Shown one piece after another: positions 24,558-32,991 of a stretch of DNA of 64,000 bases (the first letter of the stretch is position 1; every line of letters starts with the position of its first letter). This stretch comes from an uncultured Chitinophaga sp. (GTDB lineage: Bacteria; Bacteroidota; Bacteroidia; Chitinophagales; Chitinophagaceae). The stretch lies in NCBI RefSeq assembly GCF_946479755.1, contig NZ_CAMLHC010000012.1:62001-126000 (forward strand). Direction: 5' to 3'. The translations under genes were made by a program, and so were the position numbers. The notes under the pieces are model-generated. The model saw only the letters and a list, made by a program, of their open reading frames with translations, searched no databases and was not told where the DNA came from.

Positions 24558-25430
24558 TTATTGGTAGATGTAGTCGAGGTTCACCTGGGTGTCTGACCCG
24601 AGCTTGGTGTATCCTTCACAATGCAGGTGTACACGGGCCCTTTGCGGATAGCCATCTTTATAGGCATAGAAGAACTGCACGGTGGTGTTACGACGATATT
24701 GCTGGGAGGTACTTTTGTAAACGGCTGTTTGCTGTTCGTCCATTTTGATCAGCGTGGGGTTGTTGGTACTCACCGGCAGCAGGAAGGTGGCCAGGTTGGG
24801 TATCGGCGTTGGTTCCAGTACCGGCGCTATCCCGGGGCCTAATACCAGCTGGTTGGCCAGCGGCCGTAGCGGGTTGGTGGTATCGTCCCATTCATACCGG
24901 GCGGAGCGCACATAAAAACCGGTATCCTGCTGTTTGCCGGTAAAGGTATCGGTACAGATGCTTTTCCAGTCCGGATTACCATCGGTATAGCTCCAGCTCA
25001 TGGCTTGCGATGAGTCGATATACTTCAGGGCTGATGGCATTCCTTTTTTCCAGGCGAGGCGGGCGGTGCGTAGCGGGGTGCTGTCCGCCGCATAATACTG
25101 CACCTCCGTGATATTGCCCAGCGCGTCCCAGGCCTTGACAGTAGCCGTTTGTACCAGTGTTTTCTGTTGATGGCTTTCGATAGCCGATTCCATGCCGGTG
25201 AGGCGGTGGGAGCTGTCATAGAAAAAAGTGGTGACGTTCGTGTCCTGGCGGCTGTAGTGTTTCACCAGTTTAAGGAGGTGTCCGGCCGAATCGTATTGAA
25301 AGGTATATTGAGGGATACTGTCACCCTGTATGGTGATGGCTGCCAGTCGCACCGGTGCTTTTTTGGCCCGGTGGGTACTGCAGGCGGTAAAGAGAATGGG
25401 TATCAGCAAACAGTAGAGGTACTTTTTCAT
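24558..25430 (-). CDS. Putative lipoprotein, DUF4595-like repeats
   Basis: A 290-aa predicted lipoprotein with the signal MKKYLYCLLIPILFTAC and a lipobox at TAC. It contains repeated YD-like segments (IPQYTFQYDSAGHLLKLVKH, TTFFYDSSHRLTGME, AWDALGNITEVQYYAADST) like those in DUF4595-type Bacteroidota lipoproteins and distantly like Rhs repeats. It ends VHLHCEGYTKLGSDTQVNLDYIYQ. The role is unknown. It shares a strand with the rhomboid gene, 33 bp away. Confidence 0.75.
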   Translation of the reverse strand: MKKYLYCLLIPILFTACSTHRAKKAPVRLAAITIQGDSIPQYTFQYDSAGHLLKLVKHYSRQDTNVTTFFYDSSHRLTGMESAIESHQQKTLVQTATVKAWDALGNITEVQYYAADSTPLRTARLAWKKGMPSALKYIDSSQAMSWSYTDGNPDWKSICTDTFTGKQQDTGFYVRSARYEWDDTTNPLRPLANQLVLGPGIAPVLEPTPIPNLATFLLPVSTNNPTLIKMDEQQTAVYKSTSQQYRRNTTVQFFYAYKDGYPQRARVHLHCEGYTKLGSDTQVNLDYIYQ

Positions 25431-25469
25431 ATGATTGGCGGAAATAAGTGATGTATTAATATAAAAATA

Positions 25470-25964
25470 CTAATAAGATTTGAGTTTTTCAGCAGTTGTG
25501 TAGCTGAGACTGCTGAACGACGATCTGATAAAAGCTTTCATGGGATTGTTTTTATGGAGCAAAATGGAACAATGGATGGACATGTCGTCAGTAACAATGG
25601 ATTCATCATGTTTTTCAACCATATCGCAGGTAAGGTGCGTGTACCAGCGGTGAAACATGCGCATCCGGGCATTGCCCCTGCTGTCCGCACTATCACATAC
25701 AAAGAACAGCACTTTATCCTGCCGGGCTTCTAAGTAGCTATAAATGAGATGGGTGATCGTGGTCTTTATCTTGTAATCATAGGTGGTTTTATGATGCCGG
25801 TGTTGGCGGTCAAACCCAAATGTCAGAACATCGGCACAAAACTCCGGATAGTCATAGAAATAGCTATGACCGTCGCTGAAATAAACGGAATAAACAACAT
25901 TTTGGTCTGTCGTAAATTCGTAAATGCCATTATGTGGTTCGGAGAGGTTATAACGGTTGAACAA
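25470..25964 (-). CDS. DUF6169-like protein
   Basis: A 164-aa cytoplasmic protein resembling the DUF6169 family of Bacteroidota (from memory, moderate certainty). Visible are NGIYEFTTDQNVVYSVYFSD (about 13-32), DVLTFGFDRQH, a conserved-looking DYKIKTTITHLIYSYLE (about 64-80) and VLFFVCDSADSRGNARMRMF (about 85-104), typical of the family's small alpha/beta fold. The only plausible start is TTG at 25964, which lies inside the end of an upstream 52-aa gene (17-bp overlap), suggesting coupled translation. Function unknown. Confidence 0.75.
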   Translation of the reverse strand: MFNRYNLSEPHNGIYEFTTDQNVVYSVYFSDGHSYFYDYPEFCADVLTFGFDRQHRHHKTTYDYKIKTTITHLIYSYLEARQDKVLFFVCDSADSRGNARMRMFHRWYTHLTCDMVEKHDESIVTDDMSIHCSILLHKNNPMKAFIRSSFSSLSYTTAEKLKSY

Positions 25965-26106
25965 ACTTAATACCTTTAGAAGTTAATTCAGATAAATCAC
26001 GACCGTTCGTAATGTAATCATGAATCAATTTCTTGTCCTCGATCATTTTTTTAAGAGTGGTGATGATCTTAGGCTCAGGCGTTGATATTTTCTTTTCTTG
26101 TTTCAT
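25948..26106 (-). CDS. 52-aa protein paired with the DUF6169-like gene
   Basis: A short gene found by translating the minus strand from the ATG at 26106 to the TAA ending at 25948. The 52-aa product begins MKQEKKISTPEPKIITTLKK and ends SELTSKGIKFVQPL. It is charged and helical, with a possible helix-turn-helix-like centre (about 16-44). It overlaps the start of the DUF6169-like gene by 17 bp, so the two are probably translated together. No function is known to me. A small leading partner overlapping a second gene is an arrangement seen in toxin-antitoxin and adaptor pairs, but nothing here proves that. Confidence 0.65.
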   Translation of the reverse strand: MKQEKKISTPEPKIITTLKKMIEDKKLIHDYITNGRDLSELTSKGIKFVQPL

Positions 26107-26179
26107 TTGGTGATACATTACAAATATACCCCAAAAATATTACACCTAAAGTTGCCATTTGTTAATGACTTCTAAACGG

Positions 26180-26212
26180 CAAAAAAAATCCCGGACTGTC
26201 TCCAGCCCGGGA
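26180..26212 (-). terminator. Terminator of the rpsF-rpsR-rplI operon
   Basis: Read on the minus strand, a GC-rich stem (TCCCGGGCT with one mismatch in its partner, 26189-26211) is followed by a run of eight T residues (A-run at 26181-26188 on plus). It lies 30 bp after the rplI stop. Confidence 0.85.
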
Positions 26213-26241
26213 AATATTTTATTCCGGTTGTCCGGAAAATA

Positions 26242-26688
26242 CTACTCAGCCACTACTTCAAACTCCATTTCGGTTTCGTTGCCTTTACCGAAATCCAGGC
26301 GTGCTTTGTAAGTACCTAATTCTTTTACATCATCCAGGATGTGGATGCGGCGACGGTCAATTTCGTAACCTTTCTGTTCTTTGATCGCACGGGCAATCTG
26401 AACACCGGTAACGCTACCGAAGATTTTACCGGAAGTACCGGTTTTAGCGCCGATTTTAACAGGAGAAGCTTTCAGCACTTCCACCACTTTCGCGATTTCA
26501 GCCAGCAGTTTCTCTTCTTTCACTTTCTGCACTTTCAGGCGTTCCTGCAGTTGCTTCATGTTGGAAGGACTTGCTTCTACCGCGAATTTCTGCGGAATCA
26601 GGAAGTTCCTGGCGTAACCATTCTTTACGTTAACCAGTTCATTCTTCTGACCCAGGTTATCTACGTCTTGTATTAAGATAATTTGCAT
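26242..26688 (-). CDS. rplI: 50S ribosomal protein L9
   Basis: L9 is a two-domain protein of the large ribosomal subunit. The protein is 148 aa. The N-terminal domain starts MQIILIQDVDNLGQKNELV and contains the L9 signature VNVKNGYARNFLIPQ (about 20-34). A long central helix (about 42-74) leads to the C-terminal domain (about 80-148; GKIFGSVTGVQIARAI). It is the last gene of a compact rpsF-rpsR-rplI operon with 5-6 bp spacers, followed by a terminator. Confidence 0.98.
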   Translation of the reverse strand: MQIILIQDVDNLGQKNELVNVKNGYARNFLIPQKFAVEASPSNMKQLQERLKVQKVKEEKLLAEIAKVVEVLKASPVKIGAKTGTSGKIFGSVTGVQIARAIKEQKGYEIDRRRIHILDDVKELGTYKARLDFGKGNETEMEFEVVAE

Positions 26689-26694
26689 AACTTC

Positions 26695-26970
26695 TTACTT
26701 TAAAAGGTCAGTAACATAAGGCAATAAAGCCATTTGACGAGCTTTCTTAATAGCCTGGGCTACTTTACGCTGAAATTTCAGGGAGTTACCTGTGATACGG
26801 CGGGGCAACATTTTACCCTGGTCGTTCAAAAATTTCTTCAAAAACTCACCGTCTTTGTAATCTACGTACCTGATGCCCATTTTCTTGAAACGGCAGTATT
26901 TCTTCTGACGTTTCTCGGTTTTTACGGCTGTTAAGTACTTAATTTCTTGTTTTTTCGGTTTAACTGCCAT
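26695..26970 (-). CDS. rpsR: 30S ribosomal protein S18
   Basis: S18 binds next to S6 on the platform of the small ribosomal subunit. The protein is 91 aa and basic. Conserved parts are [20 protein letters not shown] (about 33-52) and [20 protein letters not shown] (about 53-72). The gene lies between rpsF and rplI with 5-6 bp spacers. No ssb or priB is present between them, unlike in enteric bacteria. Confidence 0.98.
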   Translation of the reverse strand: MAVKPKKQEIKYLTAVKTEKRQKKYCRFKKMGIRYVDYKDGEFLKKFLNDQGKMLPRRITGNSLKFQRKVAQAIKKARQMALLPYVTDLLK

Positions 26971-26975
26971 AATAA

Positions 26976-27326
26976 TTAAGCTTCAGTGGTTTTAGATTCT
27001 GCATTTACACCATGTCTTTTGCGGTTGTTGTACTCAACAGCGTGTTTGTCGAGCGCAGTGATCATGTGGCGTAATACATTTTCATCACGGTTAAGCTGGA
27101 TTTTCAGCTTCTCATTGAGGTCGGATGGCGCACTGTATTCCAGAACCAGGTACATGCCTGTAGTCTTTTTCCGGATAGGATACGCCAGTGATCTTAATCC
27201 CCAGGGATTTTCGTGCGTTACATTTCCGCCGTTCTCTTTAACGAGGTCAGCGAATTTTTTCTGAGCCGCTTTGTATTCGTCCTCAGAAAGCACAGGGGTA
27301 AAGATCACCATCAATTCGTAGTTCAT
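26976..27326 (-). CDS. rpsF: 30S ribosomal protein S6
   Basis: S6 forms a heterodimer with S18 on the small subunit. The protein is 116 aa from the ATG at 27326 ([19 protein letters not shown]). A longer open frame reaches 27398, but a good -7 promoter box (TATCTTTG on the minus strand, 27369-27376) lies inside that extension, which rules the longer start out. Conserved stretches are [20 protein letters not shown] (about 42-61) and [19 protein letters not shown]. It is the first gene of the operon. Confidence 0.97.
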   Translation of the reverse strand: MNYELMVIFTPVLSEDEYKAAQKKFADLVKENGGNVTHENPWGLRSLAYPIRKKTTGMYLVLEYSAPSDLNEKLKIQLNRDENVLRHMITALDKHAVEYNNRKRHGVNAESKTTEA

Positions 27327-27368
27327 AATTCCCTGTTTAAATGGTTTAAATAAAAAAAAATTGGAGTG

Positions 27369-27376
27369 CAAAGATA
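27369..27376 (-). promoter_or_regulatory. -7 promoter box of the rpsF operon
   Basis: TATCTTTG on the minus strand matches TAnnTTTG of Bacteroidota promoters. Its -33 partner is poor. It predicts a leader of roughly 35-40 bases before the rpsF ATG. Confidence 0.5.
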
Positions 27377-27466
27377 CAGAACTATTGATAATTTCCACGT
27401 TCTGTTGACTTTTAATCCCTAAATATCTTGCCTTTTCTCCTTCTTAATGTATAAATTATTGTAAAT

Positions 27467-27517
27467 CAATATTGAAACAGCCGTTCCGATACTATCGGAA
27501 CGGCTGTTTCAATATTG
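27467..27517. terminator. Long perfect hairpin between the nuclease gene and rpsF
   Basis: Positions 27467-27490 and 27494-27517 form a perfect 24-bp inverted repeat with a 3-base loop. It begins 13 bases downstream of the secreted nuclease gene (minus strand) and lies upstream of the rpsF promoter. The stem contains GAAACAGCCGTTCCGAT with A/T-rich ends, so it can serve as a terminator in both directions. The length and perfection are unusual for a simple terminator. Confidence 0.7.
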
Positions 27518-27529
27518 TGTCCGGAGATA

Positions 27530-30500
27530 TTACGGGTTCACCATCACCTTCGTCACCTGTACGTCCAGGCCGGACTGTACCCGCAGGAAATAAACACCTG
27601 CCGGCAACCGGCTCACATCCAGGGACCGGGTGTTTTTACCCTTGATCAGCGTGGTCTGTTCCTGATGACGAACTCTGCCTTGCATGTCTATCAGCTGTAT
27701 GGCGGCCGGTCCGGTCTTGCCCCAGTCGATCCAGTACTGCAGCTGGTGGCCCAAAATACACCACCAGAACCGCCACCACAGGTCCTTGCCTGTCAGCCAT
27801 ACAGTCTTCACCGGACTGTATTTAATGGTGCCGTCCAATCCCGTGTATTTTAACCGGTATTGGGCAATGCCGGGCCAGGCGGCGTCGTCATACCAAAGGT
27901 AGGAATGCGCTTCCGCGGTAGTACCATAGGCGGCCAGGGTGTCTGCCGGCGTAAAATGCACCAGGTTGCGGGAACGCTCTATCACAAAGGTGCCGCTGTT
28001 GATTTCATAAGGCGTGTTCCAGGCCAGCTGCACCTTGCCACCGTCGGCTTTGGCATCGAAACTGCTCAACGGCAACGGATTACCCAGTATCCGCAGATCA
28101 TAACGGCTTAATACCGGATAGTGGTCGGTAGTAGTGGAACTGTAACTGCTCACCAGCTGCTGCACCTGCTGCATCACCCTCGCGGAGCCGGGCAGATAGG
28201 CTACGCCGGTCTCGTCAGACCCGATCACATTGTCGATCACGGAAGAGAAACTGGCGGTGGAACGTTCCCCTGCAAGACTCAACGGTAAGGTCAACGGCTT
28301 GTAATGCAGGGTGTCATTCATAAAATCGATATAAGAGGTGGTCGTATCCGGCGCCCTTTCAGTAGTAATGGTCCGGGCCAGATCGTCGTTGAAATCGCCC
28401 AGCACAATCAGGTTGTTGTACGGGTACTGCGCATCCAGCGTGTCTTTCAACTCTTTGGCCCCATTCTTACGACGGTCCCAGGAAACCAGCTTCTCTGGTT
28501 TGGTACCGGTATTGGCCTTGGCGTGCAGCAATACAAAGTTGATCCGGGCGGAATCATTATCCAGTTTGGCAGTCGCCTCCATCAGGTAAGGGAAGCGGCC
28601 GGACGACCAGTTATAATAAGCCGTGCTGCTGCCCCCCTGACGCAATACGCCATAGGTACGGATCTTACGGATGACGGATGTTTTATAGACAAAAGCCAGT
28701 TTCTGCGCCAGCGCATAATCCACATCGGTGAGACTGTCGGCATAGGAACTGAAATCAGACATCACATAACTGTAACCGGGCAACTGGTTTACCACGGCCC
28801 GGAAGCGGGCAGTGTCCACCACTTCCGCCAGTGCGAAAATGTCGGCGTCAAGATATTGCATAATGCGGGTCACGTTAGCCTGCTGCAGACTGTCATTGGC
28901 CGGGTTCTGCGCCGGACTGCCAAACCATTCTATGTTCCAGTTCACCACTTTCAGGGAGCGTAGGGAGGTGCCGCTCAACCGGATATGGTTGTCGCTGAAG
29001 CCGGGAGCGCTGAAGGACAGCGTGCCGTTGTACGCGGTGTTGGCGGCGGTGGGAGCGAATTTGACCCACAACTGCTGCGGTCCGGCGTTGAGCGTGGCCA
29101 GAGGGATGGTCAGCTGTGTGCTGTAAGTATTGCTGTCGGCAGACAAGCGGAAGCCCGCCGGTGCATTGATTTGCAGGTCGCCGGTGAAGTCGTTGGCCCA
29201 ATAGCTGACAAATTGCGGCGCAGACTCCTGGCCGGATTTTACATAGTCGAAGTTAATGGCGGCCGGACTGCTGGTGAGCGTGGGCGCAGGCGCTGCCGTG
29301 GTGTCTTTCAGGCCGAAGTCGTCGATGGTCCAGCGGGCGGCCTGCAGGACAGGAGACGAAGTGTATACAAAGGCTATGTAAACATTGGCCGCTTTGTAAC
29401 CGGCGAGGTTAATGCCGCTGCTGCTGGTCCATACGTCGCTGCCGGTAGCCGGGAAGCGGCCGTTCAGCGTATGCCAGGTGGCGGTGCGCGGATCGCCGCT
29501 GCCACTGTAATCGGTAGATACTTTCAGTACAAGGGACGGACCGGTAAAAGCGGCACGGCTGCTGAAATGAAGCAGCGGCACCTGGAAGCCGCTCAGATCG
29601 AAAGCCGGCGATATCAGCCAGTCTTCATTGTCCCGGGCGCCTCCGCTAAAGCCGTTGATCTGCACACCATTACTGTTATTTTGTCCGAATGTGGTGCAGG
29701 CCCATGTCTGTGCGCCGGTGACGCTGTATTGGGTAAAGCCGCCGCTCAGCGTGGTACTGCCGGCCGGCGCGCAATTGTTAAAGTCGAAGTTCAGCTGCTG
29801 TGCGCCGGTGCTGAAATGCCACTGCGTACTGTCGGTGATACCGGCAAAGTCATTGCCGGAGAGGTCTTTCACTAAGGCACTGTCAACAGTGACATAGTAA
29901 CTGCTGTAGGGATGCAGTATTTTATTCAGCGTGAGCTGGTTATTGCTGATGAGAAGGGCAGGGTGACCAACGGCAAACGTGTCTGTTTGACCGTTACTGC
30001 TGTTATGTAGGTAAACACGGCCCTGGTTCGCTGCCACATTTTCGCTGAAGACGATTTGCAGAGGCGTGGCCGGAGATACATCGGCCGACTGGTTAGCAGG
30101 TACGAGGCTGTTGACAACAGGCGGGGTGACGTCCCCGCCGGCGCCTGCCACCACGATGTTGTCTACCGCAAAAGATGGCCGGGAGCCTGCACCGCTGATC
30201 TGCCGGTTCACCCAACGCAGCTGCACCAGCGGCTGGTTGTTGCATTCGGCAGGTAAAACGATACTGATGGCTAACGGTTGCTGCGGTTGTGTAATGCCGG
30301 ATCCTGTCTGCGTAACGGTATTGTTCTGATAGGCTGTGCCGCTGACATTAGTAAAACTACCGGTGGCGCCTATACGATACTGCAATCCCATTTCATTGAT
30401 ACGGGTATTGCTGTTACCATCGTATGGATTCCTGATGGTCATAGCGTCGTAGCTGACAGTCACATTCACCTGTCCGCCGGTGTTTACAGCCAGTACCAAC

Positions 30501-30817
30501 GAATTATCCACAGAGCCGCTGTTCAGGAACCCCAGTTTACCGCTATAGTTGTATACGCCGTTGGCCGTGCCGGAAGCACTGCCATTGGGCGTCAGCGCCT
30601 TGTCTGCCGAGGGGGCCGCCGTATTAAAATTACTGCCGGGGGAACCACTCAGCGTCCAGCCCTGCCACCCGTCAGGATATACGGTGGAAGCGGCCGACAG
30701 CGCATCGAAATTCTCCTGGTAAGGCAACGGTCTCGGCTGTGGCTGCGTCTGCGCGGTGACACTGCCACTGTAAATAATGCCCAGTAAAAGAAAAAGATAG
30801 CGTAAAGGTTTACTCAT
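27530..30817 (-). CDS. Secreted multidomain endonuclease/phosphatase, T9SS-type C-terminus
   Basis: A 1095-aa secreted protein. After a signal peptide (about 1-22) come a jelly-roll domain of the choice-of-anchor type (about 35-225), an SbsA-like Ig domain (about 230-335), a second choice-of-anchor domain (about 340-505), another Ig-like region (about 515-620), then an endonuclease/exonuclease/phosphatase domain (about 625-915). Active-site motifs of that fold are all present: VVNWNIEWFG, FALAEVVD, LLHAKA, VLGDFNDD and TTDHYPV. The C-terminal 80 residues (about 1015-1095) resemble a type A T9SS sorting domain (IQLIDMQGRVRHQ, SRLPAGVYFLRVQSG, KVMVNP), but the usual YPNP start is missing. It probably degrades extracellular DNA or phosphoesters; substrate unknown. 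Confidence 0.88.
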   Translation of the reverse strand: MSKPLRYLFLLLGIIYSGSVTAQTQPQPRPLPYQENFDALSAASTVYPDGWQGWTLSGSPGSNFNTAAPSADKALTPNGSASGTANGVYNYSGKLGFLNSGSVDNSLVLAVNTGGQVNVTVSYDAMTIRNPYDGNSNTRINEMGLQYRIGATGSFTNVSGTAYQNNTVTQTGSGITQPQQPLAISIVLPAECNNQPLVQLRWVNRQISGAGSRPSFAVDNIVVAGAGGDVTPPVVNSLVPANQSADVSPATPLQIVFSENVAANQGRVYLHNSSNGQTDTFAVGHPALLISNNQLTLNKILHPYSSYYVTVDSALVKDLSGNDFAGITDSTQWHFSTGAQQLNFDFNNCAPAGSTTLSGGFTQYSVTGAQTWACTTFGQNNSNGVQINGFSGGARDNEDWLISPAFDLSGFQVPLLHFSSRAAFTGPSLVLKVSTDYSGSGDPRTATWHTLNGRFPATGSDVWTSSSGINLAGYKAANVYIAFVYTSSPVLQAARWTIDDFGLKDTTAAPAPTLTSSPAAINFDYVKSGQESAPQFVSYWANDFTGDLQINAPAGFRLSADSNTYSTQLTIPLATLNAGPQQLWVKFAPTAANTAYNGTLSFSAPGFSDNHIRLSGTSLRSLKVVNWNIEWFGSPAQNPANDSLQQANVTRIMQYLDADIFALAEVVDTARFRAVVNQLPGYSYVMSDFSSYADSLTDVDYALAQKLAFVYKTSVIRKIRTYGVLRQGGSSTAYYNWSSGRFPYLMEATAKLDNDSARINFVLLHAKANTGTKPEKLVSWDRRKNGAKELKDTLDAQYPYNNLIVLGDFNDDLARTITTERAPDTTTSYIDFMNDTLHYKPLTLPLSLAGERSTASFSSVIDNVIGSDETGVAYLPGSARVMQQVQQLVSSYSSTTTDHYPVLSRYDLRILGNPLPLSSFDAKADGGKVQLAWNTPYEINSGTFVIERSRNLVHFTPADTLAAYGTTAEAHSYLWYDDAAWPGIAQYRLKYTGLDGTIKYSPVKTVWLTGKDLWWRFWWCILGHQLQYWIDWGKTGPAAIQLIDMQGRVRHQEQTTLIKGKNTRSLDVSRLPAGVYFLRVQSGLDVQVTKVMVNP

Positions 30818-31015
30818 AGATTAGATTTAAGGTTAAAAAGGGGTATCAGATTCAGTATTTTGGTTCTCTAAATCTACTAAATTGCCGCCGCCTGAAAATG
30901 TTTTTATATGATTTATATGTTAATTAAGGGAGATTAATAATATTATCTTTTTGTTGAATGTTATTGTTGTTGTGATGATTATTGTTGTATATCGGGTAAA
31001 ATTTTATACGATGAT

Positions 31016-31028
31016 TGACATCTTGTCA
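31016..31028. promoter_or_regulatory. Small palindrome upstream of htpG
   Basis: TGACA-TCT-TGTCA, perfect 5-bp arms, lies 58 bases before the htpG ATG in the 269-bp divergent spacer shared with the secreted nuclease gene. It is a candidate operator. It does not match the CIRCE heat-shock element. Confidence 0.3.
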
Positions 31029-31086
31029 GCCCCCACCCGACTGGCATATGGTTTGAAAAAAGTGACCTGAAAAAATCAGATAATCA

Positions 31087-32919
31087 ATGCAAAAAGGAGC
31101 AATACGTGTTCAAACAGAGAACATTTTCCCCATCATCAAAAAATTCCTCTACTCAGACCACGAAATCTTTATCCGCGAACTGGTAAGCAACGCGGTAGAT
31201 GCCACGCAGAAACTGAGAACCCTGGCCAGCGTCGGTGAATACAAAGGCGAACTGGGCAATATTGACATTGAAGTAAGACTGGACAAAGAAAAAAAGACGA
31301 TCACCATCGCCGATCATGGCATTGGTATGACTGCTGAAGAAGTAGATAAATACATCAACCAGGTAGCTTTTTCCGGCGCGGAAGAGTTTCTGAAAAAATA
31401 CAAAGGCCAGGAGAGCGGCACCAACATCATCGGTCACTTCGGTCTCGGTTTTTATTCCTCCTTCATGGTGAGCAGCAAGGTGGAAATCTTCAGTAAATCA
31501 TGGAAAGACGGCGCAGCAGCAGTCCGCTGGGAGTGCGACGGCAGCCCCGAATATGAACTGGAAGAAGTAACCAAAGAAGAAAGAGGCACTGAAATCGTGA
31601 TGCATATCAACGAGGAAAGTGAAGAATTCCTGGACGAAGGCCGCATTCGTTCCATCCTCACCAAGTTCTGTAAATTCCTGCCGGTACCGGTTAAATTCGA
31701 AGGCCAGCAGATCAACAATACAAACCCTGCATGGACTAAAAAGCCCAGCGAACTGACAACGGAAGACTACCAGAACTTCTACAAAGAATTATATCCCTTT
31801 GCGGAACCACCGTTGTTCTGGATCCACCTGAACGTAGACTATCCGTTCAGCCTCACCGGTATCCTCTACTTCCCGAAAATCACCAAGAGCTACGAGATAC
31901 AGAAAGATAAAATCAACCTGTACTCCAACCAGGTATACGTGACCGATGAAGTAAAAGACATCGTACCGGAATTCCTGATGTTGCTGCATGGTGTGATCGA
32001 CAGCCCGGATATCCCGCTGAACGTAAGCCGCAGCTATCTCCAGGGCGATCCCAACGTGAAAAAAATCAACGCCCATATCACCAAAAAAGTAGCGGACAAA
32101 CTGGACGAAATGTTCCGTAACGACCGCAAAGGCTTTGAAGAAAAATGGGAATCCATCGGCCTGTTCGTGAAATACGGCATGATGACCGATGATAAATTCA
32201 TGGAGAAAGCCAATAAGTTCCTAGTGCTTGAAAACGTGGACGGTGGCACTTTCTACACCCGTGAAGAATATAAAGCCGCTGCAGAAGCGCTGCAAACCAA
32301 TAAAGAAGGCAAACTGGTGATCCTCTACGCTACTAACCCGGTACAACAGGACAGCTATGTGCAAGCCGCTAAAAACAAAGGGTTTATCGTAGTGAAAATG
32401 GAGACCCTGGTGGATGCCGCTTTCATCAGCAATATCGAAGCGAAATGGGAGAACGTACAGTTTACCCGTGTAGACGCCGATATTGCCGATAACCTGGTTG
32501 ATAAGGACGAGAACAATAACACCGTACTGACAGAAGATCAGGAAGGTAAACTGAAGGAGATCTTCACTGCACAGGTAACGCAGCCGAACATCAAAGTGGA
32601 ACTGAAAGGCCTGAGCGCTGAAGCCCAACCGGTGATCGTTACCCGCCCTGAATTCATGCGCCGTATGAAAGATATGGCCAGCATGGGCGGCGGCGGTATG
32701 AGCTGGTATGCAGCCATGCCTGACGAAATCAATATGACCGTCAACGCCAACCACCCGGTATACCTGAACATCCTCGACGAAAAAGACAATGCGTTGCAGG
32801 AAAAACAGGTGAAAAACCTCGCCGACCTGGCATTGCTGTCCCAGAACCTGCTGACCGGCGCCGACCTGACGGCCTTCGTCAACAGAAGCGTGGAATTGAT
32901 GGCGGGCGCAAAAAAATAA
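31087..32919 (+). CDS. htpG: Molecular chaperone HtpG (Hsp90)
   Basis: HtpG is the bacterial Hsp90, an ATP-driven dimeric chaperone in the cytoplasm. The protein is 610 aa, close to the usual 620-630. N-terminal GHKL ATPase motifs are ELVSNAVDATQKL (about 29-41), ADHGIGMT (about 75-82) and GHFGLGFYSSFMVS (about 117-130). The middle domain includes VDYPFSLTGILYFP and LNVSRSYLQGDPNVKKI, with the catalytic arginine region. The C-terminal dimerisation domain ends AGAKK. It is a single-gene unit with a divergent neighbour and a strong terminator. Confidence 0.98.
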   Translation: MQKGAIRVQTENIFPIIKKFLYSDHEIFIRELVSNAVDATQKLRTLASVGEYKGELGNIDIEVRLDKEKKTITIADHGIGMTAEEVDKYINQVAFSGAEEFLKKYKGQESGTNIIGHFGLGFYSSFMVSSKVEIFSKSWKDGAAAVRWECDGSPEYELEEVTKEERGTEIVMHINEESEEFLDEGRIRSILTKFCKFLPVPVKFEGQQINNTNPAWTKKPSELTTEDYQNFYKELYPFAEPPLFWIHLNVDYPFSLTGILYFPKITKSYEIQKDKINLYSNQVYVTDEVKDIVPEFLMLLHGVIDSPDIPLNVSRSYLQGDPNVKKINAHITKKVADKLDEMFRNDRKGFEEKWESIGLFVKYGMMTDDKFMEKANKFLVLENVDGGTFYTREEYKAAAEALQTNKEGKLVILYATNPVQQDSYVQAAKNKGFIVVKMETLVDAAFISNIEAKWENVQFTRVDADIADNLVDKDENNNTVLTEDQEGKLKEIFTAQVTQPNIKVELKGLSAEAQPVIVTRPEFMRRMKDMASMGGGGMSWYAAMPDEINMTVNANHPVYLNILDEKDNALQEKQVKNLADLALLSQNLLTGADLTAFVNRSVELMAGAKK

Positions 32920-32935
32920 GAAGCCTTCGCATAAA

Positions 32936-32970
32936 AGAAACCCCGGGTTTGCGCCCGGGGTTTCTTATTT
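32936..32970. terminator. Terminator between htpG and recJ
   Basis: AGAAACCCCGGG at 32936-32947 pairs with CCCGGGGTTTCT at 32954-32965 around a 6-base loop, followed by TATTT. It serves htpG and, in reverse, the convergent recJ. Confidence 0.88.
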
Positions 32971-32991
32971 ATATAGGTGTAGTACCTGTTC

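Noticed and set aside
27327..27398. N-terminal extension of rpsF
   Set aside because: Contains the likely promoter -7 box, and S6 proteins begin at MNYEL-like sequence.
27515..27853. Plus-strand frames opposite the secreted nuclease
   Set aside because: Short, unconserved-looking and antisense to a protein with clear domains.
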